52,776 nucleotides of DNA from Sphingobacteriales bacterium (lineage in GTDB: Bacteria; Bacteroidota; Bacteroidia; Sphingobacteriales; Sphingobacteriaceae), in NCBI GenBank assembly GCA_004292865.1, contig RDXP01000118.1:1-52776 (forward strand), given 5' to 3'. Numbering within the stretch: the stretch's first letter is position 1; the number at the start of each line of letters is the position of its first letter. The position numbers and the translations under genes were made by a program. Of the stretch, positions 1 through 8,825 are shown one piece after another. The notes beneath the pieces were generated by a model that saw only the letters and a program-made list of their open reading frames with translations, did no database searches and was not told the DNA's origin.

Positions 1-2639
1 AGGGCAAATACCAATGGATAATTACTTAAACCAGCTGGTATAATGGCGTTAACTGTACCATTAGGTATGCCGTTGCTCCAGTTGGCGGCATTGGCCCAGA
101 TGGTGTTTGCTGTACCTGCCCAAGTGCTTGTAGTAACGGACAAGCCTGGCGTAACGGCAGTATTGGCAACGCCTATGGCATACGCTGTTGCAAATTTGGT
201 TAAGCCCGATAACGAAGCAGTTGCTTTACCGTTGCTTACAATTGCACCACTTACAGTACCACCCGTTTGGGTGGATGTACCGCTTACACCATCGAAAGCC
301 CAAACCTTATCGTTTTGATTAATTAATACATAGCGGTTAGCATCGGTTACGCCATTATTATACGTGTTTTTTTCTACATCGATGGTATAACTACCCGAAG
401 TAGGTTGCACATCGGGTGTGATTTTTAAATACGTGTTTTGTAGTATCGCTGTAATTTTATTAGTACCTAAATTTACCTCGTTTATGGTGTAATTATATAA
501 GCCTTCGGTGCTTACGGTTATGGTTTTTGTAGCTGTTAAATTGTTTAATTGCAGTTTGGCTGGTGCATATTCGGCAGGGTAACCTACTGGTGCACCTACC
601 GGGAAATTATAAGTACCCGAAGCATTTACCGTTCTGGTTAATTTATTTTTAAAATAGGCGCCACTGTTAAATCCTGTTATGGCGTTTACATCGGTATTAT
701 CAACGGTTATATCGCCAGTTACGGTAGCCCTTGTACCTATAAATTTTATAGTGCTAAAAGTACCGAATGTTTGTATGGGTTGGTTAAACGATATGTTTTT
801 GGTGGTTGGCCCAATTATAACAGATGAAGTTGCCGAAGTACCATTAAAAAATATTTCTCCATTGCCCGTAATTTCTTTTGCGCCATAACCTCTAAAAATA
901 TAATTAGCCTCGGCATTGCTTACTGTAAGTTTACCGTTGTTTACAATTTTATTGGCTACGGTTAAGGCTTGGGGTAATTCAACATTTATACCTGCATCAA
1001 TAATTATTTGTAATGCGGTAGGTGTAGTTGCTACGGTAGGTTGTTGTGCGGTATTGGCATTAAATTTTACAATGGTGGTAGCATCGGGTACTTTTCCGCC
1101 ACTCCAGTTGGCGGTGTTGTTCCAGTTATTATCAACCCCTAACCAAGTTGCTGCTACTGGCGGTGCTATAACGGCGGCATCCGCCACAGCTATAAACATA
1201 TCGGCTTTTAAGCTAGCAAAAAACGGAAAACGGGTGCCAAAATCGGTATCGTTAAAGTTGGGTGTTAAGGTTTTGGTACCAAAAATTAAGGGTGTTTTAA
1301 ATTCGCCGCTTATGCTTACTTTATTTTGGTATAATGCAGCCAAACTGGTTTTAGGTGCTTTTAAGGCTTTTACAAAATTAAAATCTTGGTCTAAAAATTC
1401 CACTACGCTGTAATCGGTGGTGCTATTAAAAATATAGTCGCCTCTTTCGTAAATTACATTTGCACTTACCAATTTTGGACAGGCAAATTTATTGCCGTTA
1501 CGCACCATACTAGCATAAAATGGTACATAATCTAACCCCGAACGGTAACTTAAATATTGGCCTGCATTGTTAAAGGTTAATGTGCCATTAAAAGTGTAAA
1601 GAGATGCACTAAAAAAAGACGATTGTAGGTTTGGCATTAAACTAAATGGAGCTTGTGTAGATACCTTTGCAGCAAAAGCACCATAACTTAAATATAGGTT
1701 TCCGTTTATGGGGCTTAAACCCGAAAAAGTTACTGTAGCGTTTGTGCCTTTATCGGCTATTGCAAATTTTTTAGAGCCATCTGCATTTAAACTAATTACT
1801 ATTGAATACGCCGACGTTGGGCCAGTAGAATAAGTACCCATTTGCGATGCTAACGCTTCGCCATTATAATACCATAAGTTGCTACTATCATAAATACTAA
1901 AAGTAACTTGGCCAGCATCGTCAACAAAAATCTTAGGAACTGTAATACCCGCTAATTGTGCAGTAGAAAATAATTCGGTATGCCACACTTCATCGCCACT
2001 GGCATTAAATTTTATAATGCGGTGTGGGTGGTTAAATTGTGCAGTTGGAGGATTTGGTGCTGGGTTATTTGCAGCAATAACAGCATATAAATTACCATCG
2101 GGCGTAAACTGCATTCCTTGTACATTTATTATGGCTTTGCCTGTTGCGCCACTTAAAATATTAGAACCTGTGTTAATATTCTTCATCCATTGAGCTACGC
2201 CTATGTTACTTATTTTTAAAATTTTGGCTCCGTTGGTATCGTTTATAATACCGTTACCAAAATCATCGGGTGCGGTAGGGTAACCCGCCCTTAAAATCAT
2301 ATATAAATTACCATCGGCATCTAAGCGGCCTTCACCCGCATTTTTAATTCTTTTGAGCAAGGTTTGTGTGCCATCGGGGGCAATTTTGCCATAAATACCT
2401 TCGGTGCCGGGGAAACTGCCAAAGCCACCAGGGTCTATTTGTATGCCGGCAAAAAGGTTTTTACCAGTTACGGTAGCTAAAAAGTAAAGGTTGCCGCTGG
2501 CATCGTAGCGCATTTCGGATACTTTGGTACCCGCACCGCCAAAGTTAAAGGCACTGTCCCAGCCGTTGCCCAGTTGGGCAAAGGTGGGGGTTAAGCCCGA
2601 TAACAAAAGGGCTAAAAAAAGGGTGTAAAATTTTTTCAT
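1..2639 (-). CDS. Large secreted surface protein, C-terminus missing at window edge
   Basis: The frame is open from an ATG at 2639 down to position 1, so at least 879 codons are present and the C-terminus lies outside the window. Residues 1-21 form a clear signal peptide (MKKFYTLFLALLLSG... ending TFA before Gln22). The first half reads like a repeated-blade sensor or adhesin, with recurring DGNLY and ASGNLY strings that recall beta-propeller repeats. Near residues 490 and 845 a module recurs of the form TWxGxxNxxWNxxANWSxGxxP, a repeat common in very large Bacteroidota exoproteins. Export and a cell-surface location are likely. A type IX secretion tail would be at the missing C-terminus and cannot be judged. 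No enzymatic motif was recognised. The function is unknown. Confidence 0.85.
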   Translation of the reverse strand, partial: MKKFYTLFLALLLSGLTPTFAQLGNGWDSAFNFGGAGTKVSEMRYDASGNLYFLATVTGKNLFAGIQIDPGGFGSFPGTEGIYGKIAPDGTQTLLKRIKNAGEGRLDADGNLYMILRAGYPTAPDDFGNGIINDTNGAKILKISNIGVAQWMKNINTGSNILSGATGKAIINVQGMQFTPDGNLYAVIAANNPAPNPPTAQFNHPHRIIKFNASGDEVWHTELFSTAQLAGITVPKIFVDDAGQVTFSIYDSSNLWYYNGEALASQMGTYSTGPTSAYSIVISLNADGSKKFAIADKGTNATVTFSGLSPINGNLYLSYGAFAAKVSTQAPFSLMPNLQSSFFSASLYTFNGTLTFNNAGQYLSYRSGLDYVPFYASMVRNGNKFACPKLVSANVIYERGDYIFNSTTDYSVVEFLDQDFNFVKALKAPKTSLAALYQNKVSISGEFKTPLIFGTKTLTPNFNDTDFGTRFPFFASLKADMFIAVADAAVIAPPVAATWLGVDNNWNNTANWSGGKVPDATTIVKFNANTAQQPTVATTPTALQIIIDAGINVELPQALTVANKIVNNGKLTVSNAEANYIFRGYGAKEITGNGEIFFNGTSATSSVIIGPTTKNISFNQPIQTFGTFSTIKFIGTRATVTGDITVDNTDVNAITGFNSGAYFKNKLTRTVNASGTYNFPVGAPVGYPAEYAPAKLQLNNLTATKTITVSTEGLYNYTINEVNLGTNKITAILQNTYLKITPDVQPTSGSYTIDVEKNTYNNGVTDANRYVLINQNDKVWAFDGVSGTSTQTGGTVSGAIVSNGKATASLSGLTKFATAYAIGVANTAVTPGLSVTTSTWAGTANTIWANAANWSNGIPNGTVNAIIPAGLSNYPLVFA

Positions 2640-3054
2640 TGTTTGTGGGATTAAATTTTGCTAAAATTATATAAGCAAAATTTACTACACCATACCCTGA
2701 TGAGGGTATATTTTAAATTGTTTTGGTAAAATTCTAAAGTTTCGGCGTAAGTAAAAATTAGATATACGCCCTAAACAATAACAGAGATAGATTTTGTGAA
2801 TTTTTCACCACCAATATTCGTGTATTTGTGGTAAATAAATAAAGGCGACAATAAATAACCACCAATACACCAATACAAGGGTATAATTTTTTAATATTTT
2901 ATACCAACACGTTTAAACAAGTAGGAAATGAGATACTTTAAATTTAAAAAAAAACGTGTCTTTCGTTTTTACATTTCGCTAGCCTTAAAAAAAAGAAACA
3001 GATACTTGCCTTTTAAAAACTAAAATTATTAGTTTTGCATTCAAAATATTTTGT
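2640..3054. other. Intergenic region between surface-protein gene and rmuC
   Basis: These 415 bases lie between two divergent genes and hold no convincing gene. Two inverted repeats sit just upstream of the surface-protein start: TAAATTTTGC at 2652-2661 with GCAAAATTTA at 2675-2684, and ATACCCT at 2692-2698 with AGGGTAT at 2703-2709. Both are candidate operators or hairpins. At 2733-2750 there is a lone fragment resembling an end of the interspersed element found elsewhere in the window (CTAAAGTTTCGG). Around 2805-2835 is a Bacteroidota-like intergenic string with CCACCAATATTCGTG. Confidence 0.6.
3030..3037 (+). promoter_or_regulatory. Predicted -7 promoter element of rmuC
   Basis: TAGTTTTG matches the Bacteroidota -7 consensus TAnnTTTG and ends 17 bases before the rmuC ATG. 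A TTG at 3006-3008 lies about 21 bases upstream and could be part of a weak -33 element. Confidence 0.45.
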
Positions 3055-4452
3055 ATGGATATAGGCATATTATTAATTGCACTTGTGCTACTATTGGTAG
3101 CAGTTTATTTATTTGTAAAACGGCCAAAAGCTATTGAGGGGTTTACCCTTGCTGATTTTGATGCCCTTACCGCTCAAAATAATACACTTAAAACCAACTT
3201 GGCCGTAGCCGAACAGCAAATTAAAAATGCCCAAGAAAACGAGCATAAGCTACTAACGCTACAGCGAGAAGAAAAAGCAGTTTCGGATAATTCGTTTATA
3301 ACGAGGATAGAAAAACTGGAGACCGAAAAATTGGCTATTGCCGAACAACTTACCAACGAGAAAAAAAGAATGAGCCAAGCCGAAGAAAGTTTTAAAGCCC
3401 AACGCGAAAAACTGATAGAGCAAAAACAGTTTGTGGACGATGCACAGCTGAAGTTTAAAACCGAATTTGAAAACGTGGCCAATAAAATATTAAAAGAAAA
3501 AACAGCCGAGTTTACCGAAGTAAATAAAACCAACCTAGATACAATATTAAACCCCTTAAAAGAAAACATTAAAGCCTTTGAAAACAAGGTAGATAAGGCT
3601 TACAGTGCCGAAGCTGGCGAACGTAATGTACTAAAAGGAACAATAGAACAAATGATGCTGATGAACAAAACCATGAGCATTGAAACCTTAAACCTCACCA
3701 AAGCATTAAAAGGCGATAATAAAAAACAAGGCAACTGGGGCGAAATGGTACTGGATAAATTATTAGAAAACTCGGGGCTAATTGAGGGCTTAAATTATGC
3801 CAAACAAAAAAGTTTTACAGCCGAAGATGGCAACCGTGTGCAGCCCGATGTGGTTATATTTTTACCCAACGAAAAACATATTGTTATTGATGCTAAAGTA
3901 TCATTAGTGGCTTACGAAAGGCTGGTAAATAACGATGTAGAAGATGACCGCGAAACGCTAACCAAGCTACATGTAAATTCTATAAAAACGCATATTATGG
4001 GTTTAAGTGGGAAAAATTACCATGATTTGTATGCCATAAATTCGCCCGATTTTGTATTGCTTTTTGTACCGATAGAGTCATCGTTTGCCATTGCGGTACA
4101 GTACGACCAAGAGCTATTTGATTTTGCCTTGCGCAAAAAGGTAGCATTAGTTACACCATCCACACTTTTGGCTACCTTAAAAACAGTGGCTTTTATGTGG
4201 AAACAAGAACAACAAACCAAAAATGCGATTGATATAGCCACCAAGGCTGGGCAGTTGTACGATAAGTTTGTAGGCTTTGTAACCGATTTACAAAAAGTGG
4301 GCGAGCATATTGATAAATCTCAAAAAGTATATAGCGATGCCATGGGAAAATTAAGTACAGGCAGCGGCAACTTGCTAGGCCGGGTAGAAAACCTAAAAAA
4401 ACTTGGCGCAATAGCCAATAAAAGCTTAGACGCTAAATTTTTGGAAGACTAA
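3055..4452 (+). CDS. rmuC: DNA recombination protein RmuC
   Basis: This 465-residue protein has a single N-terminal membrane helix (about residues 3-20), a long coiled coil (about 35-150) and then the RmuC nuclease-like domain. Conserved RmuC stretches are visible: KKQGNWGEMVLDKLLENSG near residue 223 and QPDVVIFLPNEKHIVIDAKV near 262, the latter carrying the D...DAK pattern of PD-(D/E)XK-like folds. RmuC proteins are thought to limit DNA inversions at short repeats; a direct biochemical activity is less certain. The length is normal for the family. The gene is monocistronic, with an ATG start downstream of a TAnnTTTG element. The location is probably the inner membrane, facing the cytoplasm. 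Confidence 0.93.
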   Translation: MDIGILLIALVLLLVAVYLFVKRPKAIEGFTLADFDALTAQNNTLKTNLAVAEQQIKNAQENEHKLLTLQREEKAVSDNSFITRIEKLETEKLAIAEQLTNEKKRMSQAEESFKAQREKLIEQKQFVDDAQLKFKTEFENVANKILKEKTAEFTEVNKTNLDTILNPLKENIKAFENKVDKAYSAEAGERNVLKGTIEQMMLMNKTMSIETLNLTKALKGDNKKQGNWGEMVLDKLLENSGLIEGLNYAKQKSFTAEDGNRVQPDVVIFLPNEKHIVIDAKVSLVAYERLVNNDVEDDRETLTKLHVNSIKTHIMGLSGKNYHDLYAINSPDFVLLFVPIESSFAIAVQYDQELFDFALRKKVALVTPSTLLATLKTVAFMWKQEQQTKNAIDIATKAGQLYDKFVGFVTDLQKVGEHIDKSQKVYSDAMGKLSTGSGNLLGRVENLKKLGAIANKSLDAKFLED

Positions 4453-4526
4453 AAAAATTAAAAAGTTAAAAACCTTACAACGTTTTAAGAATTTACATTT
4501 TTAACGCCATTTTTTTTTAAATTCTA

Positions 4527-4769
4527 ACTAAACTTTTGGAGGATTAAAATATTTAGATGCGTTAAATTAAATCTTAAAAATGTTGTTATTAACGCAACGT
4601 ATTTATAAAATTAGCTGGGTATAAAAGCAATAAGCTTTGCGTAAATCTTTGTGTTCTTTGCGGTATATTTTTACCCCAAAGTGCGCAAAGAACACAAAGC
4701 TGGGTGTAAACACCATCTTAAATAAAAAAGACAAAAAAACACCTCATTATTTACCTCCGAAACTTTAAC
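4527..4769 (+). mobile_element. MITE-like interspersed element, copy A
   Basis: This non-coding element of about 243 bp starts ACTAAACTTTTGGAGG and ends with CCTCCGAAACTTT, the inverted counterpart. Internally it holds the string common to the family (ATTTATAAAATTAGCTGGGT) and a hairpin-forming pair, CTTTGTGTTCTTTGCG and CGCAAAGAACACAAAG. The flanks, TTCTA and TTTTA, are at best a decayed target duplication. It lies downstream of rmuC. Confidence 0.75.
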
Positions 4770-4870
4770 TTTTAAAACTCGCTGAAAGATTTTTTGAATT
4801 TTAACTTTTGAATTTTAACTTTTAAAACTCCTTGAAAGATTTTTTGAATTTTAACTTTTGAATTTTTAAC
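4763..4870 (+). repeat. Two-copy 50-bp tandem repeat
   Basis: Positions 4771-4820 and 4821-4870 are near-identical 50-base units (TTTAAAACTCGCTGAAAGAT... against TTTAAAACTCCTTGAAAGAT...). They differ at only a few bases. The units are rich in TTAACTTTTGAATT and lie directly against the right end of element copy A. No open frame spans them. Confidence 0.85.
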
Positions 4871-4949
4871 TCTTGGGTTTATCAAAAAAATAACTAAATT
4901 TCATGCTTATTTTTAACCTTGTTTTATTAAAAAATTTAATCTCATTATA

Positions 4950-5375
4950 ATGAAAAAACTTATCTTCTTATCGCTATTAATCACCTCATTTGTAATGGGT
5001 AAGGCACAAACCGATAGTACCCAAATTACTCCCAAAAACACTATTACAATAAATGGCAATATGTGGAAAGGCGTTAAATACAGTTATAATGGTAGCAACA
5101 ATGTAGATATTCGTAAAATACGAACAATGTTAAACATTGATAATACAAACGCTATATTGATGAAACAAGCTAAAAATGCAAAAATTATAAGTAGGGTTGC
5201 CGCTGTAGCGGGAGGTATTTGCCTTGGCTTTGGTATCAATAGTTACTTGGGCGAGGCCGATTTTAATACCCCATTAATTGTTGCAGGAGGAGTATTAATT
5301 GGCGTTTCGTTGCCTTTATCTTCGCTATCGGTAAATAAAATGCGAAGGGCTGTAAAGCGATATAATGCAAGGTAA
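4950..5375 (+). CDS. Small exported membrane protein, function unknown
   Basis: This 141-residue protein starts at ATG 4950 and has a signal peptide (about residues 1-19, cleavage after GKA before QTD). The middle is polar (about 20-75). Two hydrophobic segments follow, at about 81-98 and 107-126, and the C-terminus is short and basic (MRRAVKRYNAR). No domain was recognised. It stands alone: the gene upstream (rmuC) is almost 500 bases away across the repeat region, and the next gene is convergent. A cell-envelope location is inferred from the signal peptide and the two helices. Its codon use resembles its neighbours, and the N-terminus is convincing enough to treat it as a real gene. Confidence 0.7.
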   Translation: MKKLIFLSLLITSFVMGKAQTDSTQITPKNTITINGNMWKGVKYSYNGSNNVDIRKIRTMLNIDNTNAILMKQAKNAKIISRVAAVAGGICLGFGINSYLGEADFNTPLIVAGGVLIGVSLPLSSLSVNKMRRAVKRYNAR

Positions 5376-5470
5376 TTTTAAATATACTTTATTTTTTTTG
5401 GGGGGGGAGTGGGATAAAATAAGCGATGCCGCCCCACGGTTTAGTTAAATAAATATAGCCAAGCTAGGCA

Positions 5471-6442
5471 TTATTTGTTTCTCTCAATAGTAAATCGTAC
5501 AAGGTGCTGAAGCCCTGTTTTTGACGGGCTATCGGCAAAAGAGGCCAGTATAGCAAAAGCCTCATTTTGGTAGTTCATCATTTGCTGTTCGGCATAAGCC
5601 AGCCCCCCACTATGCTTTACAAAATCAATAATTTTTTTGATTTTTTCAGGCTCATCGTTATGGTTTTTTACTAAATTAATGATGGCTTTTTTATTGGCCG
5701 AGCTCGCATTATTAAGCGCATAAATTAAGGGTAAAGTAACTTTTTTTTCTTTAATATCTATGCCTTTGGGTTTACCCACATCATCGGTACCAAAATCAAA
5801 TAGGTCGTCTTTAATTTGAAAAGCAATGCCAATTTTTTCGCCAAACGAGTGCATTTTTTTTATCGTTTCGTCATCGGCACCAGCCGATGCAGCACCACAT
5901 GCACAGCAGGATGCTATAAGCGAAGCTGTTTTTTGTCTAATTACCTCGTAGTAAACCGCTTCGCTAATATCCATTCGGCGTACTTTTTCTATCTGTAACA
6001 GTTCGCCTTCGCTCATTTGCTCCACCGCTGTTGAAACAATTTTTAGCAAAGCGAAATCATTATTATTAATAGAAAGTAACAAGCCTTTGGCCAGCAGATA
6101 ATCGCCTACGAGTACGGCAATTTTATTTTTCCATAACGCATTTATCGAAAAAAAACCACGCCGCTGGAAAGAGTTATCTACCACATCATCATGTACTAAA
6201 GATGCGGTGTGCAAAAGCTCAACCAAAGCAGCACCACGGTAGGTAGCTTCGTTTATACCGCCACACATATTGGCCGCAAAAAAAACAAACATAGGCCGTA
6301 TTTGCTTGCCTTTTCGTTTTACGATATAATGCGTAATACGATCAAGCAATGGTACTTTACTATGCATAGATAGTTTAAATTTTGCCTCAAAAGCATCAAT
6401 TTCTTTAGCAATTGGGTTTTTTATTTCATCAATACCAAGCAT
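5471..6442 (-). CDS. Polyprenyl diphosphate synthase
   Basis: This 323-residue trans-isoprenyl diphosphate synthase carries both aspartate motifs: DDVVD at residues 85-89 (first) and DDLFD at 212-216 (second), along with KGKQIRP near residue 45 for isopentenyl diphosphate binding. It condenses isopentenyl diphosphate onto an allylic primer. In Bacteroidota the product usually feeds menaquinone side-chain synthesis (octaprenyl or similar); chain length cannot be read from sequence. The residues before the first motif are HTASLVH, without the bulky pair typical of short-chain farnesyl enzymes. ATG 6442 is preferred over a TTG one codon upstream. It is probably a cytosolic or membrane-peripheral dimer. 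Confidence 0.93.
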   Translation of the reverse strand: MLGIDEIKNPIAKEIDAFEAKFKLSMHSKVPLLDRITHYIVKRKGKQIRPMFVFFAANMCGGINEATYRGAALVELLHTASLVHDDVVDNSFQRRGFFSINALWKNKIAVLVGDYLLAKGLLLSINNNDFALLKIVSTAVEQMSEGELLQIEKVRRMDISEAVYYEVIRQKTASLIASCCACGAASAGADDETIKKMHSFGEKIGIAFQIKDDLFDFGTDDVGKPKGIDIKEKKVTLPLIYALNNASSANKKAIINLVKNHNDEPEKIKKIIDFVKHSGGLAYAEQQMMNYQNEAFAILASFADSPSKTGLQHLVRFTIERNK

Positions 6443-6610
6443 CAAATTTATAATAGCCTATAAAAAAAGGTATGCAAACATAAATTAAAAAGCTGTAAAA
6501 CGTGTGAAAAATATATATCTAACCATAGCAAGCACTATTTTTACCAAAAAAGTTTAGCTTTCATAACCTGATGCTTTATTTAAAAGAAAATAAATCAGCG
6601 TTGCTTTATT

Positions 6611-7150
6611 TTATGCAGTACCTAGTTGTGGGTAATTGCTATTGTTAAAATCGTAAACTTTTAAAGACCGTTTTAGCATTTTGCGGGCTACGTGTATGCG
6701 GGTTTTTACCGTACCAATTGGAATGGTAAGCTGGTTGGCAATTTCGTGGTATTTATAGCCTTCGAAATACATGGTAAAAGGCACATAATAATCTTGATGT
6801 AGTTTAGAAAGGGCAGTTTTTATATCATCCATTATAAACTTACTTTCGCCTTGGTTATGGGTAGAGCTATAAAATAGCTGTTGCGATGATATTTCGTCGG
6901 TTTTGGTAACAAACGTGTTTATTTTAACAAACCTGCGGTAATTGTTTATAAACGTGTTTTTCATGATGGTATATAACCAAGCCTTTAAATTAGTACCTTC
7001 TTTAAATTTATTAAAGTAGGTGATGGCTTTTAAGATGGTATCTTGCACCAAATCATTGGCATCATCGCTATCGTGGGTAAACCGCAAAGCATAAATTTTT
7101 AGAGATGGCGCTTGGCGAGTTACAAGGGTGCTAAATTCTATATTTGTCAT
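6611..7150 (-). CDS. ECF-family RNA polymerase sigma factor
   Basis: This 179-residue sigma-70 family protein of the extracytoplasmic-function type has a region 2 (about residues 20-85) with [13 protein letters not shown] and [17 protein letters not shown], and a region 4 (about 120-170) with [19 protein letters not shown], a helix-turn-helix. It should direct RNA polymerase to a small regulon. No anti-sigma gene is adjacent: the neighbours are murB upstream and polyprenyl synthase downstream. Bacteroidota of this type often have such orphan housekeeping ECF factors. ATG 7150 was chosen because MTNIEF matches family starts; a longer frame would begin at TTG 7183, which lies inside the predicted -7 element. 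The promoter carries an exceptional palindrome, described separately. Confidence 0.93.
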   Translation of the reverse strand: MTNIEFSTLVTRQAPSLKIYALRFTHDSDDANDLVQDTILKAITYFNKFKEGTNLKAWLYTIMKNTFINNYRRFVKINTFVTKTDEISSQQLFYSSTHNQGESKFIMDDIKTALSKLHQDYYVPFTMYFEGYKYHEIANQLTIPIGTVKTRIHVARKMLKRSLKVYDFNNSNYPQLGTA

Positions 7151-7180
7151 TTTGTTTAACTTATGTATAAATAACTTAAA

Positions 7181-7212
7181 CAAATGTAGTACCCAAAATT
7201 GATGGAAACAAA
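7181..7212 (-). promoter_or_regulatory. Predicted ECF sigma gene promoter (-33 and -7)
   Basis: Read on the minus strand, TTTG (7212-7209) is followed by 20 bases and then TACATTTG (7188-7181). Both boxes match the Bacteroidota TTTG / TAnnTTTG consensus exactly. The predicted start of transcription is near 7175, leaving a leader of about 25 bases before ATG 7150. Confidence 0.7.
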
Positions 7213-7213
7213 T

Positions 7214-7249
7214 TTTTGTTTAACTTTTTTTAAAAAAAGTTAAACAAAA
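7214..7249. promoter_or_regulatory. Perfect 36-bp palindrome upstream of ECF sigma promoter
   Basis: Eighteen-base arms, 7214-7231 and 7232-7249, pair without mismatch or loop; each contains TTTTGTTTAACTT or its complement. The same 13-mer recurs as a direct copy at 7150-7162 next to the start codon. The palindrome begins one base upstream of the predicted -33 box. It could be a regulator site or, being between murB and the sigma gene, a weak terminator; it lacks a convincing U-tract. Confidence 0.75.
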
Positions 7250-7315
7250 TAATTATCTGTAAATACTATGATTATCAAAAACTTAAATCATAAAATAAAT
7301 AAAATTATCCTCTCG

Positions 7316-8332
7316 TTAGATAATATTAACCTCTCGTTCTAGCGTAATGCCAAATTTTTGCTGTACAGATTGGATGATAAGCGTCGAAAAATCGTAAATT
7401 TCTTTGCCACTGGCATTGCCATAATTTACCAGTACAAGGGCTTGGTTTTTCCAAGTGCCAGTATTGCCTACTACTTTTCCTTTCCAGCCACATTGCTCAA
7501 TTAGCCAGCCTGCAGCTAGCTTGGTATGTGTAGTACCTGCATCAAAGTGTACAGCATCAGGAAATTGTAAAAGTAAATTTTGCGCTATTGATTTTGGTAA
7601 GATAGGATTTTTAAAAAAAGAACCCGCATTGCCTATAGTAGATGGATTGGGGAGTTTTGCTACCCTAATATGTGCTACCACATCAGCCACCTCTTTTATT
7701 GTAGGCTGGTGTATGTTTAGTGATTGTAATTGTTGCAGTATTGCCCCGTAATGCGTATTTACCGCTGCATTAACCGATAAATTAAAAGTTACCGAGGTAA
7801 TAATATACTGCCCTTTAAAGGCTTGTTTAAATATGCTTTCGCGATAAGCAAAGGCACAATCGGCTTTAAAAAAAGTTTTAATTTGCCCTGTTTTAATTTC
7901 AAAAGCAGTACAGCTTTCGAACACATCTTTTAACTCGGTACCATAAGCCCCAATATTTTGAATAGGCGATGCACCTACCGAGCCAGGTATAAGTGCAAGG
8001 TTTTCTAAGCCTGCAAAATTATGAGCCACAGCATATTGCACCACATCGTTCCACACTTCGCCTGCGCCAGCAGTAAGTTTAACTTCATAATTATCAATAG
8101 TATAAGCAATCCCTTTAAGGTTAATTTTAATAAGTAAACCCTCGAAATTTTGGGTAAACAATATATTGCTTCCGCCACCCAATACCAAAATGGGCTGCTG
8201 GGCAATTTCTTGGTTTTTAAATAATTTGATTAGGTCGCTTTCGTAATTTATTTCAACAAAATATTTAGCCCTAGCATTTATACCAAAACTATTGTAATTT
8301 TTAAGCGAAACATTGTGTTGTACATGTAACAT
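7316..8332 (-). CDS. murB: UDP-N-acetylenolpyruvoylglucosamine reductase
   Basis: MurB (338 residues) reduces UDP-GlcNAc-enolpyruvate to UDP-MurNAc with NADPH and FAD, the second committed step of peptidoglycan precursor synthesis, in the cytosol. The FAD-binding domain shows VLGGGSNILF near residue 50 and GSVGASPIQNIGAYGTEL near 117, and the substrate domain shows GNAGSFFKNP near 230. The length and the C-terminal segment fit the longer, E. coli-like type I MurB. It starts at ATG 8332, only 2 bases after the stop of the carotenoid hydroxylase gene, so the two are very likely co-transcribed. Confidence 0.95.
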   Translation of the reverse strand: MLHVQHNVSLKNYNSFGINARAKYFVEINYESDLIKLFKNQEIAQQPILVLGGGSNILFTQNFEGLLIKINLKGIAYTIDNYEVKLTAGAGEVWNDVVQYAVAHNFAGLENLALIPGSVGASPIQNIGAYGTELKDVFESCTAFEIKTGQIKTFFKADCAFAYRESIFKQAFKGQYIITSVTFNLSVNAAVNTHYGAILQQLQSLNIHQPTIKEVADVVAHIRVAKLPNPSTIGNAGSFFKNPILPKSIAQNLLLQFPDAVHFDAGTTHTKLAAGWLIEQCGWKGKVVGNTGTWKNQALVLVNYGNASGKEIYDFSTLIIQSVQQKFGITLEREVNII

Positions 8333-8334
8333 GG

Positions 8335-8784
8335 CTAATAATTGGGCAAATTTAATTTTTTGGGATCAAACCATAACAAGCCAAAAAAAGTAGCTGGTTT
8401 TTTTTGTATTGATTTATGATGGATTTTATGCGCCCTTTTTAAAGCCCACAAATACATGTTATTACTTTTAAATGCTGTAATACGGTTATGTACAAAACAA
8501 TCGTGAAAAACAAAATAAATAATACCGTAAACAGATATGCCTGCACCCAGCCAAAAAATAAAGCTTAAATCCGAATGCCCAAGCCACATAAACGCCATGG
8601 CCAACAGGCTAAAACCGAGGCTAAAAATATCGTTTAACTCAAAATATCCCTTATGCGGTAAATGGTGCGTTTTATGTATAAACCACAGTGGCCCATGAAA
8701 CAAGTATTTATGTATAGCCCACGAAAACGCTTCCATTGCCACCACGCTAAGTATAAGGATACCAATATTTAATAGTATTTGCAT
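8335..8784 (-). CDS. crtZ: Beta-carotene hydroxylase, fatty-acid hydroxylase superfamily
   Basis: This 149-residue integral membrane protein has the histidine clusters of di-iron hydroxylases in order: HKYLFH near residue 25, HKTHH near 37, HDCFVHNR near 94 and HKIHH near 119. Spacing and size match CrtZ, which adds hydroxyl groups to beta-ionone rings to make zeaxanthin. Hydrophobic segments occur at about residues 3-22, 53-70 and 75-93. Pairing with murB just downstream seems to be operonic convenience rather than a pathway link. No other carotenoid gene is in the window. A related sterol-desaturase-type function is the main alternative. Confidence 0.88.
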   Translation of the reverse strand: MQILLNIGILILSVVAMEAFSWAIHKYLFHGPLWFIHKTHHLPHKGYFELNDIFSLGFSLLAMAFMWLGHSDLSFIFWLGAGISVYGIIYFVFHDCFVHNRITAFKSNNMYLWALKRAHKIHHKSIQKKPATFFGLLWFDPKKLNLPNY

Positions 8785-8825
8785 AGTATATTTTTTAATT
8801 TCAGGGGGTTTTAATAAATGTTATT

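Noticed and set aside
43-1413. Open frames on the plus strand (43-318, 679-888, 916-1413)
   Set aside because: They are antisense to the truncated surface-protein gene, whose minus-strand frame is open for 2.6 kb with a signal peptide and repeats. Their composition is that of shadow frames.
4771-4870. Possible CRISPR array
   Set aside because: There are only two direct units in tandem with no spacers between them and no cas genes nearby.
5392-5410. Run of eight T followed by eight G, considered as a phase-variable tract
   Set aside because: It lies between convergent genes, not in a promoter or coding frame, so no switching function is supported.
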